Assembly (NCBI RefSeq): GCF_900116865.1
Contig: NZ_FPCD01000006.1
Span: 62,001 to 126,000, forward strand
Length of the DNA: 64,000 nt
Direction: 5' to 3'
DNA from: Butyrivibrio sp. M55
Lineage (GTDB): Bacteria; Bacillota; Clostridia; Lachnospirales; Lachnospiraceae
In this document: positions 8,348 through 16,800 of the stretch, piece by piece
Position numbering within the stretch: position 1 is the stretch's first letter
Layout of the letters: the number at the start of each line of letters is the position of its first letter
The notes under the pieces: model-generated
What the model was told of the DNA's origin: nothing
Database searches by the model: none
Seen by the model: only the letters and a program-made list of their open reading frames with translations
Made by a program: the position numbers and the translations under genes

Positions 8348-9541
8348 ATGATTATTAAGAATGCATCGGTATTTACGGAAGACGGTAGATTTATTAAAAA
8401 AGATATATTTGTGGATGGAGAATACTTTTCTGACAGTTGCCAAAACGGCGGCTGTCAGAATGCCAAGATAATTGATGCGAGCTCCTGCTATGCGATTCCG
8501 GGACTTGTGGATATCCATCTGCACGGCTGTGATGGCGTTGACTTCTGCGATGGGACAATAGAGTCGATTGAGAAGATTCTTGCATATGAGGCAAAGAATG
8601 GCATAACTACGGTTGTGCCTGCGACAATGACGCTTGCGGAAGATGAGCTTATGAAAATAATGAAGGCTGCTGCTGAGTATAGGAGAGAACAGGGAAGAGA
8701 TGACGGCAGTGGATACGATGGAGAGTATAGAAGAGAGGCTACGAAAGTGGGGCTCTCTTATTTTCATGGAATAAACATGGAAGGTCCATTTGTATCTGCA
8801 AAGAAGTGTGGCGCGCAGAATACGAAGTATCTCAGAAAGCCCGATATAGATATGTTTAACAGGCTCTATGAGGCATCGGAAGAGTGCATCAGATTCTGTG
8901 ATATTGCACCCGAAGAAGATACTCCTTCAATGGATTTTATAAAAGAAGTTTCTAAGAAATGTACGGTTTCGCTTGCGCATACCGATTGTGACTACGATAC
9001 CGCAAAACAAGCTTTTGAAAGTGGAGCCTGCCATCTTACACATCTGTTTAATGCAATGGCACCGCTAGGTCATAGGAACCCCGGCCCAATCGCGGCTGCT
9101 GCGGAAAGTGATAATGTGATCGCTGAGCTAATATGCGATGGCGTTCATGTTGCGGCACCAATGATAAGGACTGCGTTCAAACTTTTTGGACGAGAGCGGA
9201 TTGTGCTTATTAGCGATTCAATGATGGCAACGGGGCTTGGTGACGGAGAGTACGAACTCGGAAGACAGCCTGTATCTGTAAGAGGAAATGAAGCACGTCT
9301 TAGCAATGGCACAATTGCAGGTTCTGTGACGAATCTCATGGGATGCCTTAAATATGCAGTTAAGCAGGCGGCAATTTCTCTCGAAAATGCCGTATATTCG
9401 GCAACCGTAACTCCCGCCAAGGCAGCAGGCTGCTATGATGTTACAGGCTCTATCACTCCTGGCAAGTACGCAGATCTGGTGCTTCTTGATAAGGAGACAC
9501 TTGATGTGAAGATGGTGATTGCAAGAGGTGTTGAAGTTTAA
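8348..9541 (+). CDS. nagA: N-acetylglucosamine-6-phosphate deacetylase
   Basis: This enzyme removes the acetyl group from N-acetylglucosamine-6-phosphate to give glucosamine-6-phosphate and acetate in amino-sugar and peptidoglycan recycling. It is an amidohydrolase-fold protein of 397 residues. The metal-site HxH is H57/H59 in DIHLHGCDG, the Glu ligand is in NMEGPF, further His residues lie in AHTDCD and THLFNAM, and catalytic Asp is about residue 290 in LISDSMMATG. The ATG at 8348 has GGAG eight bases upstream; a GTG at 8339 is an in-frame alternative. It is the last gene of the CPBP-two-component operon. No nagB follows, so glucosamine-6-phosphate deaminase must be encoded elsewhere. Confidence 0.95.
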   Translation: MIIKNASVFTEDGRFIKKDIFVDGEYFSDSCQNGGCQNAKIIDASSCYAIPGLVDIHLHGCDGVDFCDGTIESIEKILAYEAKNGITTVVPATMTLAEDELMKIMKAAAEYRREQGRDDGSGYDGEYRREATKVGLSYFHGINMEGPFVSAKKCGAQNTKYLRKPDIDMFNRLYEASEECIRFCDIAPEEDTPSMDFIKEVSKKCTVSLAHTDCDYDTAKQAFESGACHLTHLFNAMAPLGHRNPGPIAAAAESDNVIAELICDGVHVAAPMIRTAFKLFGRERIVLISDSMMATGLGDGEYELGRQPVSVRGNEARLSNGTIAGSVTNLMGCLKYAVKQAAISLENAVYSATVTPAKAAGCYDVTGSITPGKYADLVLLDKETLDVKMVIARGVEV

Positions 9542-9565
9542 AATATATTTCTGAAATCTGAGGTC

Positions 9566-9593
9566 AGCTAACTGTTTTGGGATTGGCTTTTTT
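9566..9593 (+). terminator. Rho-independent terminator after nagA
   Basis: AGCTAA (9566-9571) can pair with TTGGCT (9583-9588), with a wobble pair, and a T-run follows to 9593. The stem is short, so the call is moderate. It would close the 5.8-9.5 kb operon. Confidence 0.55.
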
Positions 9594-9650
9594 AGTATAA
9601 TAAAATACGAAATATAATATGTAGCTGTAAAACTTATAGCAATAGGGAAA

Positions 9651-9992
9651 ATGCTTATGGATAGTATCATATTTGGATATTTTGTATTTCTAATATTTAT
9701 GATAATCATAACAATAGTTTGTAGATATGGAATAAGAGAACGTCGCCGAAATCGAGTTAATCACATAAGTCTTGGTATGAGTGAAAGCAAGATGCTTAAG
9801 ATTATGGGGAGAAGATACAATAAAAGCCTATTGAAAAACAATAGAGTGAAATATGAGTGGCGCTATTCCAATGGAGTCAGTACAGGAACTTCATATAGAG
9901 GTGTTAGTGTACGCAAATATAGTGGTGTAAGCAAGGTGTATATATATTGTAAAAATGGTCGTGTAGAAGAAGTAAGACCATACAATATCTAA
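9651..9992 (+). CDS. Small membrane-anchored protein with BamE/SmpA-like domain
   Basis: A 113-residue protein with one N-terminal membrane helix (about 5-25), then a basic stretch and a soluble domain. The segment ISLGMSESKMLKIMGRRY followed by a Tyr/Trp strand (VKYEWRY) resembles the BamE/SmpA-like two-helix plus beta-sheet fold (GMTKxEVxxxLG...YxW), which in Firmicutes occurs in small lipoproteins and membrane proteins of unknown role. AGGG lies three bases before this ATG but nine bases before a second in-frame ATG at 9657, so the true start may be two codons later. It appears monocistronic. Function is not known. Confidence 0.65.
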   Translation: MLMDSIIFGYFVFLIFMIIITIVCRYGIRERRRNRVNHISLGMSESKMLKIMGRRYNKSLLKNNRVKYEWRYSNGVSTGTSYRGVSVRKYSGVSKVYIYCKNGRVEEVRPYNI

Positions 9993-10042
9993 ACATTATG
10001 GAATAAGAATTGACTTTGAAATTGCGAGGGGGAGGAAATTTC

Positions 10043-10249
10043 ATGGATTTTTTTGAGGGAGCTAGTGTGGAAAAGACAGCTATAGATTTAGCTAAAACAG
10101 ATAATTTAATGAATAAGGCTACAGGTTTCTTAGGTATGTTTATGCCATATGCAGGTTTAGAAAAAACAGCAGTTGATTTGTATATTGAGGAAATAAAAAA
10201 ATCTAATTTGTCACCAGAAGCAAAATTAACATGGAAGGTGATGACATAG
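10043..10249 (+). CDS. Small hypothetical protein with internal EKTAxDL repeat
   Basis: A 68-residue protein of unknown function. The ATG at 10043 has a strong ribosome binding site (GGGGGAGG, six bases away), which is the best argument that it is real. Two copies of the motif EKTA(I/V)DL occur at about residues 10-16 and 40-46, separated by a Gly/Met/Phe-rich stretch, so the protein may be a duplicated amphipathic unit. It sits 50 bp after the small BamE-like gene and could be cotranscribed with it. Confidence 0.55.
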   Translation: MDFFEGASVEKTAIDLAKTDNLMNKATGFLGMFMPYAGLEKTAVDLYIEEIKKSNLSPEAKLTWKVMT

Positions 10250-10321
10250 TTATTTTTAAAAATAATTAAGTAGAAACTGTGGAGTTGTACAAGGTGCGCT
10301 TTATGATTGAATTTGGGGGCG

Positions 10322-10350
10322 TTGACGTTCGAATGTTTGTTCTGTATAAT
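10322..10350 (+). promoter_or_regulatory. Sigma-A promoter of the small toxin-like locus
   Basis: TTGACG (10322-10327) and TATAAT (10345-10350) are separated by exactly 17 bases. Transcription would start near 10357, just before GGTGCTACC. Confidence 0.85.
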
Positions 10351-10466
10351 GAGGTCTTGGTGCTACCAGTTATTACGGTAGGCGGTTAGTCCTTCAATCG
10401 GAGGACTGTGACCTCCGTTAATCATAGAAATCTCATATGAGAAATCTTTGTTGGAGGAACTTGCGT

Positions 10467-10568
10467 ATGCTCACCATCACTGACCTTATCGCAGTGCTTG
10501 CACTGTGTGCGACTTTCTATAGTCTTGGTTATATGCATGGAAAGCATGATTCCAAGACACAAAAATAA
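10467..10568 (+). CDS. 33-residue membrane peptide, probable type I toxin
   Basis: The peptide starts MLTITDLIAVLALC, continues as one hydrophobic helix to about residue 23, and ends with a charged tail (HGKHDSKTQK). This is the shape of Fst/Ldr and holin-like type I toxins, which insert in the membrane. A strong GGAGGA site lies eight bases before ATG. The mRNA from the promoter at 10322 would have a 110-nt structured leader, including CGGAGG/CCTCCG (10399-10404 and 10412-10417), whose left arm resembles an anti-Shine-Dalgarno decoy. The gene ends inside the left arm of a bidirectional terminator shared with an opposing RNA. Function is inferred from architecture, not from a database match. 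Confidence 0.65.
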   Translation: MLTITDLIAVLALCATFYSLGYMHGKHDSKTQK

Positions 10569-10603
10569 CCGCCCTCTGCCTCGCAAACATAGAGCGGTTA
10601 TTT
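10563..10603. terminator. Bidirectional terminator between peptide mRNA and opposing RNA
   Basis: AAATAACCGC (10563-10572) and GCGGTTATTT (10594-10603) are perfect complements with T-runs on both strands, so it can stop transcription from either side. Confidence 0.85.
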
Positions 10604-10655
10604 CTTAACCATTTTATATTTCAGGGCTAACCGTCTATCGGTAGCACCTTTTTCA
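10563..10655 (-). ncRNA. Candidate antitoxin RNA convergent to the membrane-peptide gene
   Basis: A minus-strand promoter (TTGACG at 10690-10685, 17-base spacer, TAATAT at 10667-10662) predicts an RNA of about 93 nt starting near 10655 and ending at the bidirectional terminator. Its 5' end, GGTGCTACC then CGGTTAG, repeats the 5' end of the peptide mRNA (10359-10367 and 10383-10389), so both transcripts begin with a similar hairpin. They overlap as antisense in the terminator and the last codons. Convergent promoters, shared repeats and a shared terminator are the layout of par/Fst type I systems. Confidence 0.6.
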
Positions 10656-10661
10656 ATTCAT

Positions 10662-10690
10662 ATATTACCATCACGGTTCATTATCGTCAA
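10662..10690 (-). promoter_or_regulatory. Sigma-A promoter of the candidate antitoxin RNA
   Basis: On the minus strand TTGACG and TAATAT are 17 bases apart. The -35 box is identical to that of the opposing promoter at 10322. Confidence 0.8.
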
Positions 10691-10704
10691 ATAATCATTT
10701 CCTT

Positions 10705-11307
10705 TTATTCCACAATATAATTCCGTATTATCCCTCTTACAGTCTGCTCAAGGTGTGGCTTAAGCTCTTCCAGTGAAACGGGATCGTTGTACATTATCGC
10801 ACTGTATCCGGTGGATCCGACAAGCTCCATGATTAAAAAGAGCATAACTTCGGGATCTCTGAACTTATGACCCGATTCCTCGAGCATGTTGTTGTAGATT
10901 GCGACGAAGTCCACGTCTGAACTGCTTACATTGGAAGTGAGAGCTTTTTTGAACACAGCCCAGCTAAGGTCCTTATATATGAAAGAAAGGAGGCCTTTGT
11001 TTGAGCCTAGTGCGTCTAAGACATAATTCATTATAAAGATTATCTTGTCGTCAAATTCTGAAATGTTTTCGCGGCTGAGCGCTTCATGAGCCTGCATGAA
11101 CAGCTGGCTTGACTTGTGAGCGATAAGCCTGTTGCGGATGTCATATTTATCCTTAAAGTATAAGTAGAAAGTTCCTTTTGCAACCCCTGCTCTTTCTACA
11201 ATGTCCGATATGGAAGTCTTGTTAAGTCCCTTTGAAGTAAAAAGCTCAAAGGAAGTGTTTAGTAATCTCTCCAGTTTTGCTTTTTTGTTTTGGTCTGCTT
11301 TTCCCAT
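10705..11307 (-). CDS. TetR-family transcriptional regulator
   Basis: A 200-residue repressor with an N-terminal TetR helix-turn-helix (LLNTSFELFTSKG, then SISDIVERAGVAKGTFYLYF, about residues 14-56) and an all-helical ligand-binding C-terminal domain. AAAGGTGA precedes ATG. It is divergent from the MMPL exporter operon, and paired TGAC(C/T)nnn(A/G)GTCA sites lie over that operon's promoter, so it most likely represses the exporter in the absence of a lipophilic ligand. A separate palindrome at 11417-11434 may serve the regulator or another transcript. The ligand cannot be predicted. Confidence 0.88.
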   Translation of the reverse strand: MGKADQNKKAKLERLLNTSFELFTSKGLNKTSISDIVERAGVAKGTFYLYFKDKYDIRNRLIAHKSSQLFMQAHEALSRENISEFDDKIIFIMNYVLDALGSNKGLLSFIYKDLSWAVFKKALTSNVSSSDVDFVAIYNNMLEESGHKFRDPEVMLFLIMELVGSTGYSAIMYNDPVSLEELKPHLEQTVRGIIRNYIVE

Positions 11308-11382
11308 TTTTTCACCTTTCTCTTTTCAAATTAAATATAACATAAATTTAGGAAAGTTATTAAGACAAAAATAGTGGATTCA

Positions 11383-11434
11383 TTGACATGGAAAAATGAA
11401 TGTACTAGAATAGCTTTGTTAGCAATAACTAACA
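11383..11434 (+). promoter_or_regulatory. Sigma-A promoter with palindrome over the start site
   Basis: TTGACA (11383-11388) and TAGAAT (11406-11411) are 17 bases apart. The dyad TGTTAG-N6-CTAACA (11417-11434) covers the predicted start site. A hairpin with a T-run ends about 87 bases downstream, so this promoter may make a short RNA or an attenuated leader. Confidence 0.6.
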
Positions 11435-11450
11435 ATGTGTAAAATCAGAT

Positions 11451-11504
11451 AATCCCTCTTTTGATAATCAGGCATTTTAATCGGTTATTGAAAGGGGATT
11501 TTTG
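11451..11504 (+). terminator. Imperfect hairpin with T-run, possible terminator or attenuator
   Basis: The arm beginning AATCCC (11451) pairs imperfectly over about 16 bases with the arm ending GGGGATT, followed by TTTTTG. It lies between the promoter at 11383 and the MMPL operon promoter. Confidence 0.6.
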
Positions 11505-11575
11505 CGTTGAATGGGGGAAGACGAGAGGAGTAAGCAAAAGATAATAAAGTTTGGGAAATCTTCTCTTTTAAAATG

Positions 11576-11622
11576 TTGACTAATGGTCATAAAAGTGTTA
11601 TACCATAAATGACCGATAGTCA
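11576..11622 (+). promoter_or_regulatory. MMPL operon promoter with two TetR-type operators
   Basis: TTGACT (11576-11581) and TATACC (11599-11604) form a 17-spaced promoter. TGACTAATGGTCA (11577-11589) overlaps the -35 box and TGACCGATAGTCA (11610-11622) covers the start-site region. The two dyads share TGAC(T/C)...(A/G)GTCA and are 33 bp apart centre to centre, about three helical turns, so two dimers could bind the same face. Confidence 0.75.
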
Positions 11623-11644
11623 ATAATTTTAATGGAGTAATAGT

Positions 11645-13753
11645 ATGAAAAAGATTTCTCGAATAATTGTCAAATTAAGATATCTGATACTCTTGGTTGC
11701 AATCGGGCTCCTTATCCCGGCTGCGATCGGATATATAAATACGAGAGTAAACTACGATATTTTGTCGTACCTTCCCAAGGACATCGAGACTATGAAGGGG
11801 CAGGATATCCTGCTAGATCAGTTCGGAACCGGCTCTTTTGTCCTGTATGTGACTGAAGGTATGGAGGAAAAAGATGTTGCGGCTCTGAAAGCAAAGATAG
11901 AGCAGGTGGATCATGTTGAGAACGTGCTCTGGTACGATTCTCTGATGGATCTGTCGATACCCATGTCGATGCTTCCGAGCGATGTATATGATGCGTTTAA
12001 CAGCGGAGATGCGACGATGATGTTCATTGTATTTGATGACGGAACATCCGCCGACACAACATTGGAAGCAGTAGAAAATATCAGGAAAATTTCGAATGAG
12101 CAGTGCTTTATGAGCGGAATGAGCGCTATAGTGGCCGACCTTAAGAGCATTACAATTTCGGAGACACCTATATACGTTGTAATGGCGGTTGTACTTGCTG
12201 TGATAGTTCTCTCAATCACAATGGATTCCTATCTTATTCCTGTGTTTTTCCTTCTGAGCATAGGAATGGCGATAGTCTACAACATGGGAACCAATGTGTT
12301 TAACGGAGAGATTTCTTTTATCACTCAGGCGCTGAGCGCGGTACTTCAGCTCGGAGTCACCATGGATTATTCGATATTCCTGTGGCACAGCTATCAGGAA
12401 GAACTTGAAAAGAATGACAACAGAAACGACGCGATGGCAAATGCCATAGCCGCAACATTTAAGTCTGTTGTCGGAAGTTCAATTACATCGATCGCAGGCT
12501 TTTTGGCGCTCTGCTTTATGACGTTCACACTTGGAACGGATCTCGGAATAGTAATGGCCAAGGGTGTAATATTCGGCGTTGTCGGATGCGTTACCATTTT
12601 GCCGAGCATGATACTTATCTTTGATAAGGCGATTGAAAAGACAAAGCATAAGCCTCTTTTGCCCGAATTCGTAAGAATACCGAAGATGGTGGCAAAGCAT
12701 TACCTTGTATTCTTCATCATCTTCCTGGCACTCATATTCCCTGCGGTTTACGGAAACAACCGCACTAAGGTTTACTACAACCTGACGGATACGCTTCCCG
12801 ACAAGCTTGGAAGTATACAGGGGTCAAAAGAGATTGATGAGAAGTTCGACATGAACTCCGCGTATATGATCCTTGTTGATAAGAACCTCGACAGTGTTTC
12901 CATGAATAAGATGATAAAAGAGCTCAAGAATACCGACGGTATCATCTCAGTGCTCGGAATCGACGCTATCATGGGACCTGCATTTCCGAAAGAGTTTATT
13001 CCTGAGGAATATTTCGATGCGCTCGAAAGCGATGATTGGAAAGTAGTTCTTTTGACCACCGATTACAGAGTGGCTTCAAACGAGATAAACGCTCAGATTG
13101 ATGAGGTTCAGCGCATAGTAAAAGGATATGACAAGAAGGCGATGGTTGTCGGAGAATCGCCTTGTACCAAGGATCTTATAGATATAACGGATCATGACTT
13201 TAAGGTTGTAAACGCGGTTTCTATCGGATTTGTGTTCCTGATAATCGCACTGGTACTTAAGTCTTTGTCACTTCCGTTTATATTGGTTGCGGTAATTGAA
13301 TTTGCGATTTTTGTAAACATGGGAATTCCTTATTATACGGGAACGGTCATACCTTTCATATCATCAGTCGTCATAGGAACCATCCAGCTTGGAGCTACGG
13401 TTGACTATGCGATCCTGATGACTACGAGGTACCTGTCGGAAAGAAACGCGGGACATGATAAAAAAGAAGCGACTCTTATTACGCTGACTACCTGTATGAA
13501 ATCGGTAATTGTCAGTGCACTCAGCTTCTTTGCGGCAACATTCGGAGTGGGACTTATCTCAAGTATCGATATGATCGGCTCTTTGTGCAATCTTATGTCG
13601 AGGGGCGCAATTATCAGCATGTTCACTGTTTTGCTGGTGCTTCCCGCGATGTACATGATATTCGACAAGATAATAATAAAGACTACACTTGGCGTGAATC
13701 CGGGTGCAAAGTCACAAGATAAAATTACAGATTGTGTTAATAAAATAGCGTGA
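11645..13753 (+). CDS. MMPL/RND-superfamily exporter
   Basis: The 702-residue membrane protein has the duplicated MMPL architecture: a first helix (about 12-32), an extracytoplasmic loop (35-175), five helices, a second helix near 355 with another loop (to about 505), then five more helices. The duplicated core motifs LGVTMDYSIFLWHSY and LGATVDYAILMTTRY carry the Asp-Tyr pair that couples RND-type transport to protons. Such Firmicute proteins export lipids, lipopeptides or antimicrobials. GGAG sits seven bases before ATG. It is followed after 10 bp by a YhgE-like lipoprotein, a pairing common in Clostridia, and is controlled by the divergent TetR protein. Confidence 0.9.
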   Translation: MKKISRIIVKLRYLILLVAIGLLIPAAIGYINTRVNYDILSYLPKDIETMKGQDILLDQFGTGSFVLYVTEGMEEKDVAALKAKIEQVDHVENVLWYDSLMDLSIPMSMLPSDVYDAFNSGDATMMFIVFDDGTSADTTLEAVENIRKISNEQCFMSGMSAIVADLKSITISETPIYVVMAVVLAVIVLSITMDSYLIPVFFLLSIGMAIVYNMGTNVFNGEISFITQALSAVLQLGVTMDYSIFLWHSYQEELEKNDNRNDAMANAIAATFKSVVGSSITSIAGFLALCFMTFTLGTDLGIVMAKGVIFGVVGCVTILPSMILIFDKAIEKTKHKPLLPEFVRIPKMVAKHYLVFFIIFLALIFPAVYGNNRTKVYYNLTDTLPDKLGSIQGSKEIDEKFDMNSAYMILVDKNLDSVSMNKMIKELKNTDGIISVLGIDAIMGPAFPKEFIPEEYFDALESDDWKVVLLTTDYRVASNEINAQIDEVQRIVKGYDKKAMVVGESPCTKDLIDITDHDFKVVNAVSIGFVFLIIALVLKSLSLPFILVAVIEFAIFVNMGIPYYTGTVIPFISSVVIGTIQLGATVDYAILMTTRYLSERNAGHDKKEATLITLTTCMKSVIVSALSFFAATFGVGLISSIDMIGSLCNLMSRGAIISMFTVLLVLPAMYMIFDKIIIKTTLGVNPGAKSQDKITDCVNKIA

Positions 13754-13763
13754 GGACAGAATT

Positions 13764-16733
13764 ATGATCAGAAAAAAACTAATCAAATCATTATCACTTG
13801 CCCTGGCAACGATGCTTGCAATCATGACGGTTGCCTGTGGTGCAAAAAAAGATAGCGTTTCAGATGCGGCGAATGCAGGAGTATCAACTACTGCCGAGGA
13901 AGACAAACTTTCTGACAGTCTTACAAAGAGCATCGGATCTTCTGACGATGCCGGAAAAGTTGAGACGGTATATGTGAGTGCAGATGCAAGCGGCGCCGCA
14001 AACGATATTATCGTAAGCGAGTGGCTCAAAAACGCAGGTGCTACGGCTGAACTTGCTGATAAGACTGAACTTAAGGACATTGTAAATGTCAAAGGCGATG
14101 AGACGTTCAAGGATAACGGCGACGGAACTTTGACATGGGAGGCAAAGGGTTCTGATATCTACTATCAGGGAGTTACGGACAAAAAGCTTCCCGTAAATAT
14201 GAAGATTACATACAGCCTTGACGGAAAAGAAATTAAGCCCGAAGAACTTGCGGGAAAGAGCGGTAAGGTCACGATTCGTTTCGAGTATGAGAATACCGAC
14301 AAGCAGACTGTAGATGTGGATGGAAAAGAGGTTGAGGTATTCACTCCTTTTGTAATGATGTCAGGAATGATCCTCGATGGCGACAAGTTCTCAAATGTTG
14401 ATATCTCAAACGGAAAGGTCATTTCGGACGGCGGAAACTACATCGTTATGGGAGTTGCGGTTCCGGGATTAAAAGACAGCCTTGATATATCGGAAGATAA
14501 GTGGGATGAGCTTGATGATGAGGATCTTGAGAAAAAACTTAGTAACAGTTTCGAGATAACGGCTGATACAACAGACTTTGAACTTGGTATGACTATGACA
14601 ATGGCAAGTTCTGACGTTCTTTCAGATTTTGGTATGTCAGATCTTTCTAATTCAGACAAGATCGATGACCTCAAGGATGACATGAATAAGTTAAACGACG
14701 GTTCGAATGATCTTGTTGACGGTTCCAAGGAACTTAAGAAAGGAACAGGCGAGCTCAGAGACGGAGTGTCGGATCTTTATGACGGAACAAAGGAGTTTAA
14801 GGACGGAACAAAAGAATTAAAAGACGGCACGGGGAAACTCAGCGACGGCACAAAGGATTTCTATGACGGAATCGTAAAATATACGGACGGTGCGCATGAG
14901 CTTAGAAACGGCGCGGCGGCTTTGGAAGATGGTGTTAAGGCGGCAAAAGACGGAACTTCTGCGCTTAGAAAGGGAATGGAAGATGCAGATCTTGTTAACA
15001 ATGCCAAAGCTCTTGCACAGGGAACGGAAGCAATCAACGGCGGTGTAAAGCAGATGGCTCAGATGGCGGCATCGCTTTCAAGTCTTATGACTGCGTCAAC
15101 ACAGCTTACTGCGGTAAAAAATGCATATCTCGCAACACAGTCATATCTTCTTGGCAGCGGCGATCCCACTCAGGCTGCTATCGCCTGTAAGACACTGGGC
15201 GTTGATAAGAATACGCTTGATGCAATAATCGCGGTTGGAAAACCGGCTCTTTCAGAGGTTAACCCCGGGGTGGTTACAGCGGTGACATATGATGCGGCGA
15301 TGGTGATGACTGCCGGAGGCGGCGAACTGGTGCAAAACGGCGGAGACGAAAATGGCGGCAGTACCGGCGGAAATTCAGGTGAAAGCAGCACAAGTGGAAA
15401 TAACGGAGAAAACGCAGGCGGTGGTAACGCAAGCGAAGGCGGTGACGGAACCGGCGCGGGAGGAAATGCAGGAGGAAACGGCGAAAATCCGGGTGAAAAC
15501 AGCGGAAGCGGAAATAACGGAGAGAATGCGGGCGGTAACGGAACCGGCGCAGGATCTGGAAATAACGGAGGAGCTTCAGGCAACGGTAACGCAAACGCAG
15601 GTGATAGCGGAATCGGTGCGGGATCCGGAAATAACGGAGGAACTGCAGGCAGCAGCAACGCAAGCGCAAACGCAGGTGATACCGGAACCGGTGCAGGATC
15701 GGAAAATAACGGAGGAGCTTCAGGCAGCGGCAACGCAAGTACAAACACAGGCGGTGACGGAAACGGCACAGGAGGAAAAACGGGAATCAATGTTGCCGGA
15801 AACAGTGTTAACGAAAGCGGAAGCAAGGCGCAATCTGGCAATATACAGATAGATGCGGCGAAACCTGCAAACAATGAGAGTACAACAACTTTCAGTGCGA
15901 GTGATTTGGGCACGGGAGCGATAGATCCAGCGCTTCTTGGAACTTCTCTTATGGTCAATATTAACGGAAAGCAGTATTATACGCAGGAAGAAGTTGACGC
16001 GCTTGTAAATGCGGCAATAGAGCAGACAAAATCAGCTACGAAAACTGAAGTTATGAACCAGGCAAATCAGCAGACAATTTTGATAGCGTCATATGCAGGC
16101 TATCTTGCTCAGACTAAGGCGGTTCTTACATTTATAAAGCAGGCACATCTTGATACTCTTACAAAACTTGATCCGTCGGTGCTTCAGAAATTATCTCAGC
16201 TTGATGCTCTTGTTGCGGGTGCGGATAAAGTTGCGAACGGAAATGCACAGCTGGCAGCAGGAATAGAAAAGCTCTATGGCGGAACGGTTAAACTTGATGA
16301 TGGAATAGGACAGCTCAAGGACGGTTCTTCCAAGCTTCGTGAAGGAGCCGATACTTTAACGGACAATAATGCGACAATAGTTGACGGTGCATTCAAGCTT
16401 TACGACGGCGCTTGCAAGCTTGATGAAGGAGCAGGAAAGTTGGACGACGGAGCAGGAGAGCTCTACGACGGAGTAGGCAAATTGTACGACGGAACAGGCG
16501 AACTTGATGACGGTGTTCAGGAACTTGTTGACGGAGTTGTAAAGTTTGATAAAGAAGGAATCAAGAAGATTTACGAAGCGTTCGATGGTGACCTTTCTGA
16601 TTTCTCAGACAGACTCTCAGCTATCGAGAAAGCCGGCGAGAACTACAGCACCTTCGGCGGCGCTTCCGATGATACCGACAGCAGCGTGAAGTTCATTATC
16701 AAGACAGACGGTATCAAATCTGAGAATGCGTGA
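13764..16733 (+). CDS. YhgE/Pip-like lipoprotein with DG heptad repeats and Gly-rich insert
   Basis: A 989-residue exported lipoprotein. A signal peptide ends at a lipobox-like TVAC near residue 29. A beta-rich domain (about 60-300) is followed by a first block of heptads of the form xxLxDGt (about 310-400), the YhgE/X-repeat type that forms long helical stalks. A Gly/Asn/Ser-rich low-complexity region follows (about 515-690), then a helical part and a second DG heptad block (about 820-935). Relatives pair with MMPL transporters and probably form the extracellular partner. The low-complexity DNA (about 15,340-15,790) is internally repetitive and may vary in length between strains. The six-hairpin array starts 68 bp downstream and its first hairpin likely ends this operon. 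Confidence 0.8.
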   Translation: MIRKKLIKSLSLALATMLAIMTVACGAKKDSVSDAANAGVSTTAEEDKLSDSLTKSIGSSDDAGKVETVYVSADASGAANDIIVSEWLKNAGATAELADKTELKDIVNVKGDETFKDNGDGTLTWEAKGSDIYYQGVTDKKLPVNMKITYSLDGKEIKPEELAGKSGKVTIRFEYENTDKQTVDVDGKEVEVFTPFVMMSGMILDGDKFSNVDISNGKVISDGGNYIVMGVAVPGLKDSLDISEDKWDELDDEDLEKKLSNSFEITADTTDFELGMTMTMASSDVLSDFGMSDLSNSDKIDDLKDDMNKLNDGSNDLVDGSKELKKGTGELRDGVSDLYDGTKEFKDGTKELKDGTGKLSDGTKDFYDGIVKYTDGAHELRNGAAALEDGVKAAKDGTSALRKGMEDADLVNNAKALAQGTEAINGGVKQMAQMAASLSSLMTASTQLTAVKNAYLATQSYLLGSGDPTQAAIACKTLGVDKNTLDAIIAVGKPALSEVNPGVVTAVTYDAAMVMTAGGGELVQNGGDENGGSTGGNSGESSTSGNNGENAGGGNASEGGDGTGAGGNAGGNGENPGENSGSGNNGENAGGNGTGAGSGNNGGASGNGNANAGDSGIGAGSGNNGGTAGSSNASANAGDTGTGAGSENNGGASGSGNASTNTGGDGNGTGGKTGINVAGNSVNESGSKAQSGNIQIDAAKPANNESTTTFSASDLGTGAIDPALLGTSLMVNINGKQYYTQEEVDALVNAAIEQTKSATKTEVMNQANQQTILIASYAGYLAQTKAVLTFIKQAHLDTLTKLDPSVLQKLSQLDALVAGADKVANGNAQLAAGIEKLYGGTVKLDDGIGQLKDGSSKLREGADTLTDNNATIVDGAFKLYDGACKLDEGAGKLDDGAGELYDGVGKLYDGTGELDDGVQELVDGVVKFDKEGIKKIYEAFDGDLSDFSDRLSAIEKAGENYSTFGGASDDTDSSVKFIIKTDGIKSENA

Positions 16734-16800
16734 TGTATGCTTGATACATCGAGTATTCTTGTGCGAATATTTAGGCATTTATAACATGAAATTTATTGAG

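Noticed and set aside
10359-10648. Miniature transposable element bounded by GGTGCTACC inverted repeats
   Set aside because: No target-site duplication was seen and the mirrored promoters lie outside the repeats, which fits a two-RNA locus better; not fully excluded.
15170-15958. Pro-rich minus-strand frames opposite the Gly-rich part of the YhgE-like gene, and a Gln/Ala/Glu-rich plus-strand frame
   Set aside because: Biased composition of the Gly/Asn codons leaves other frames open; none has a start signal or family likeness.
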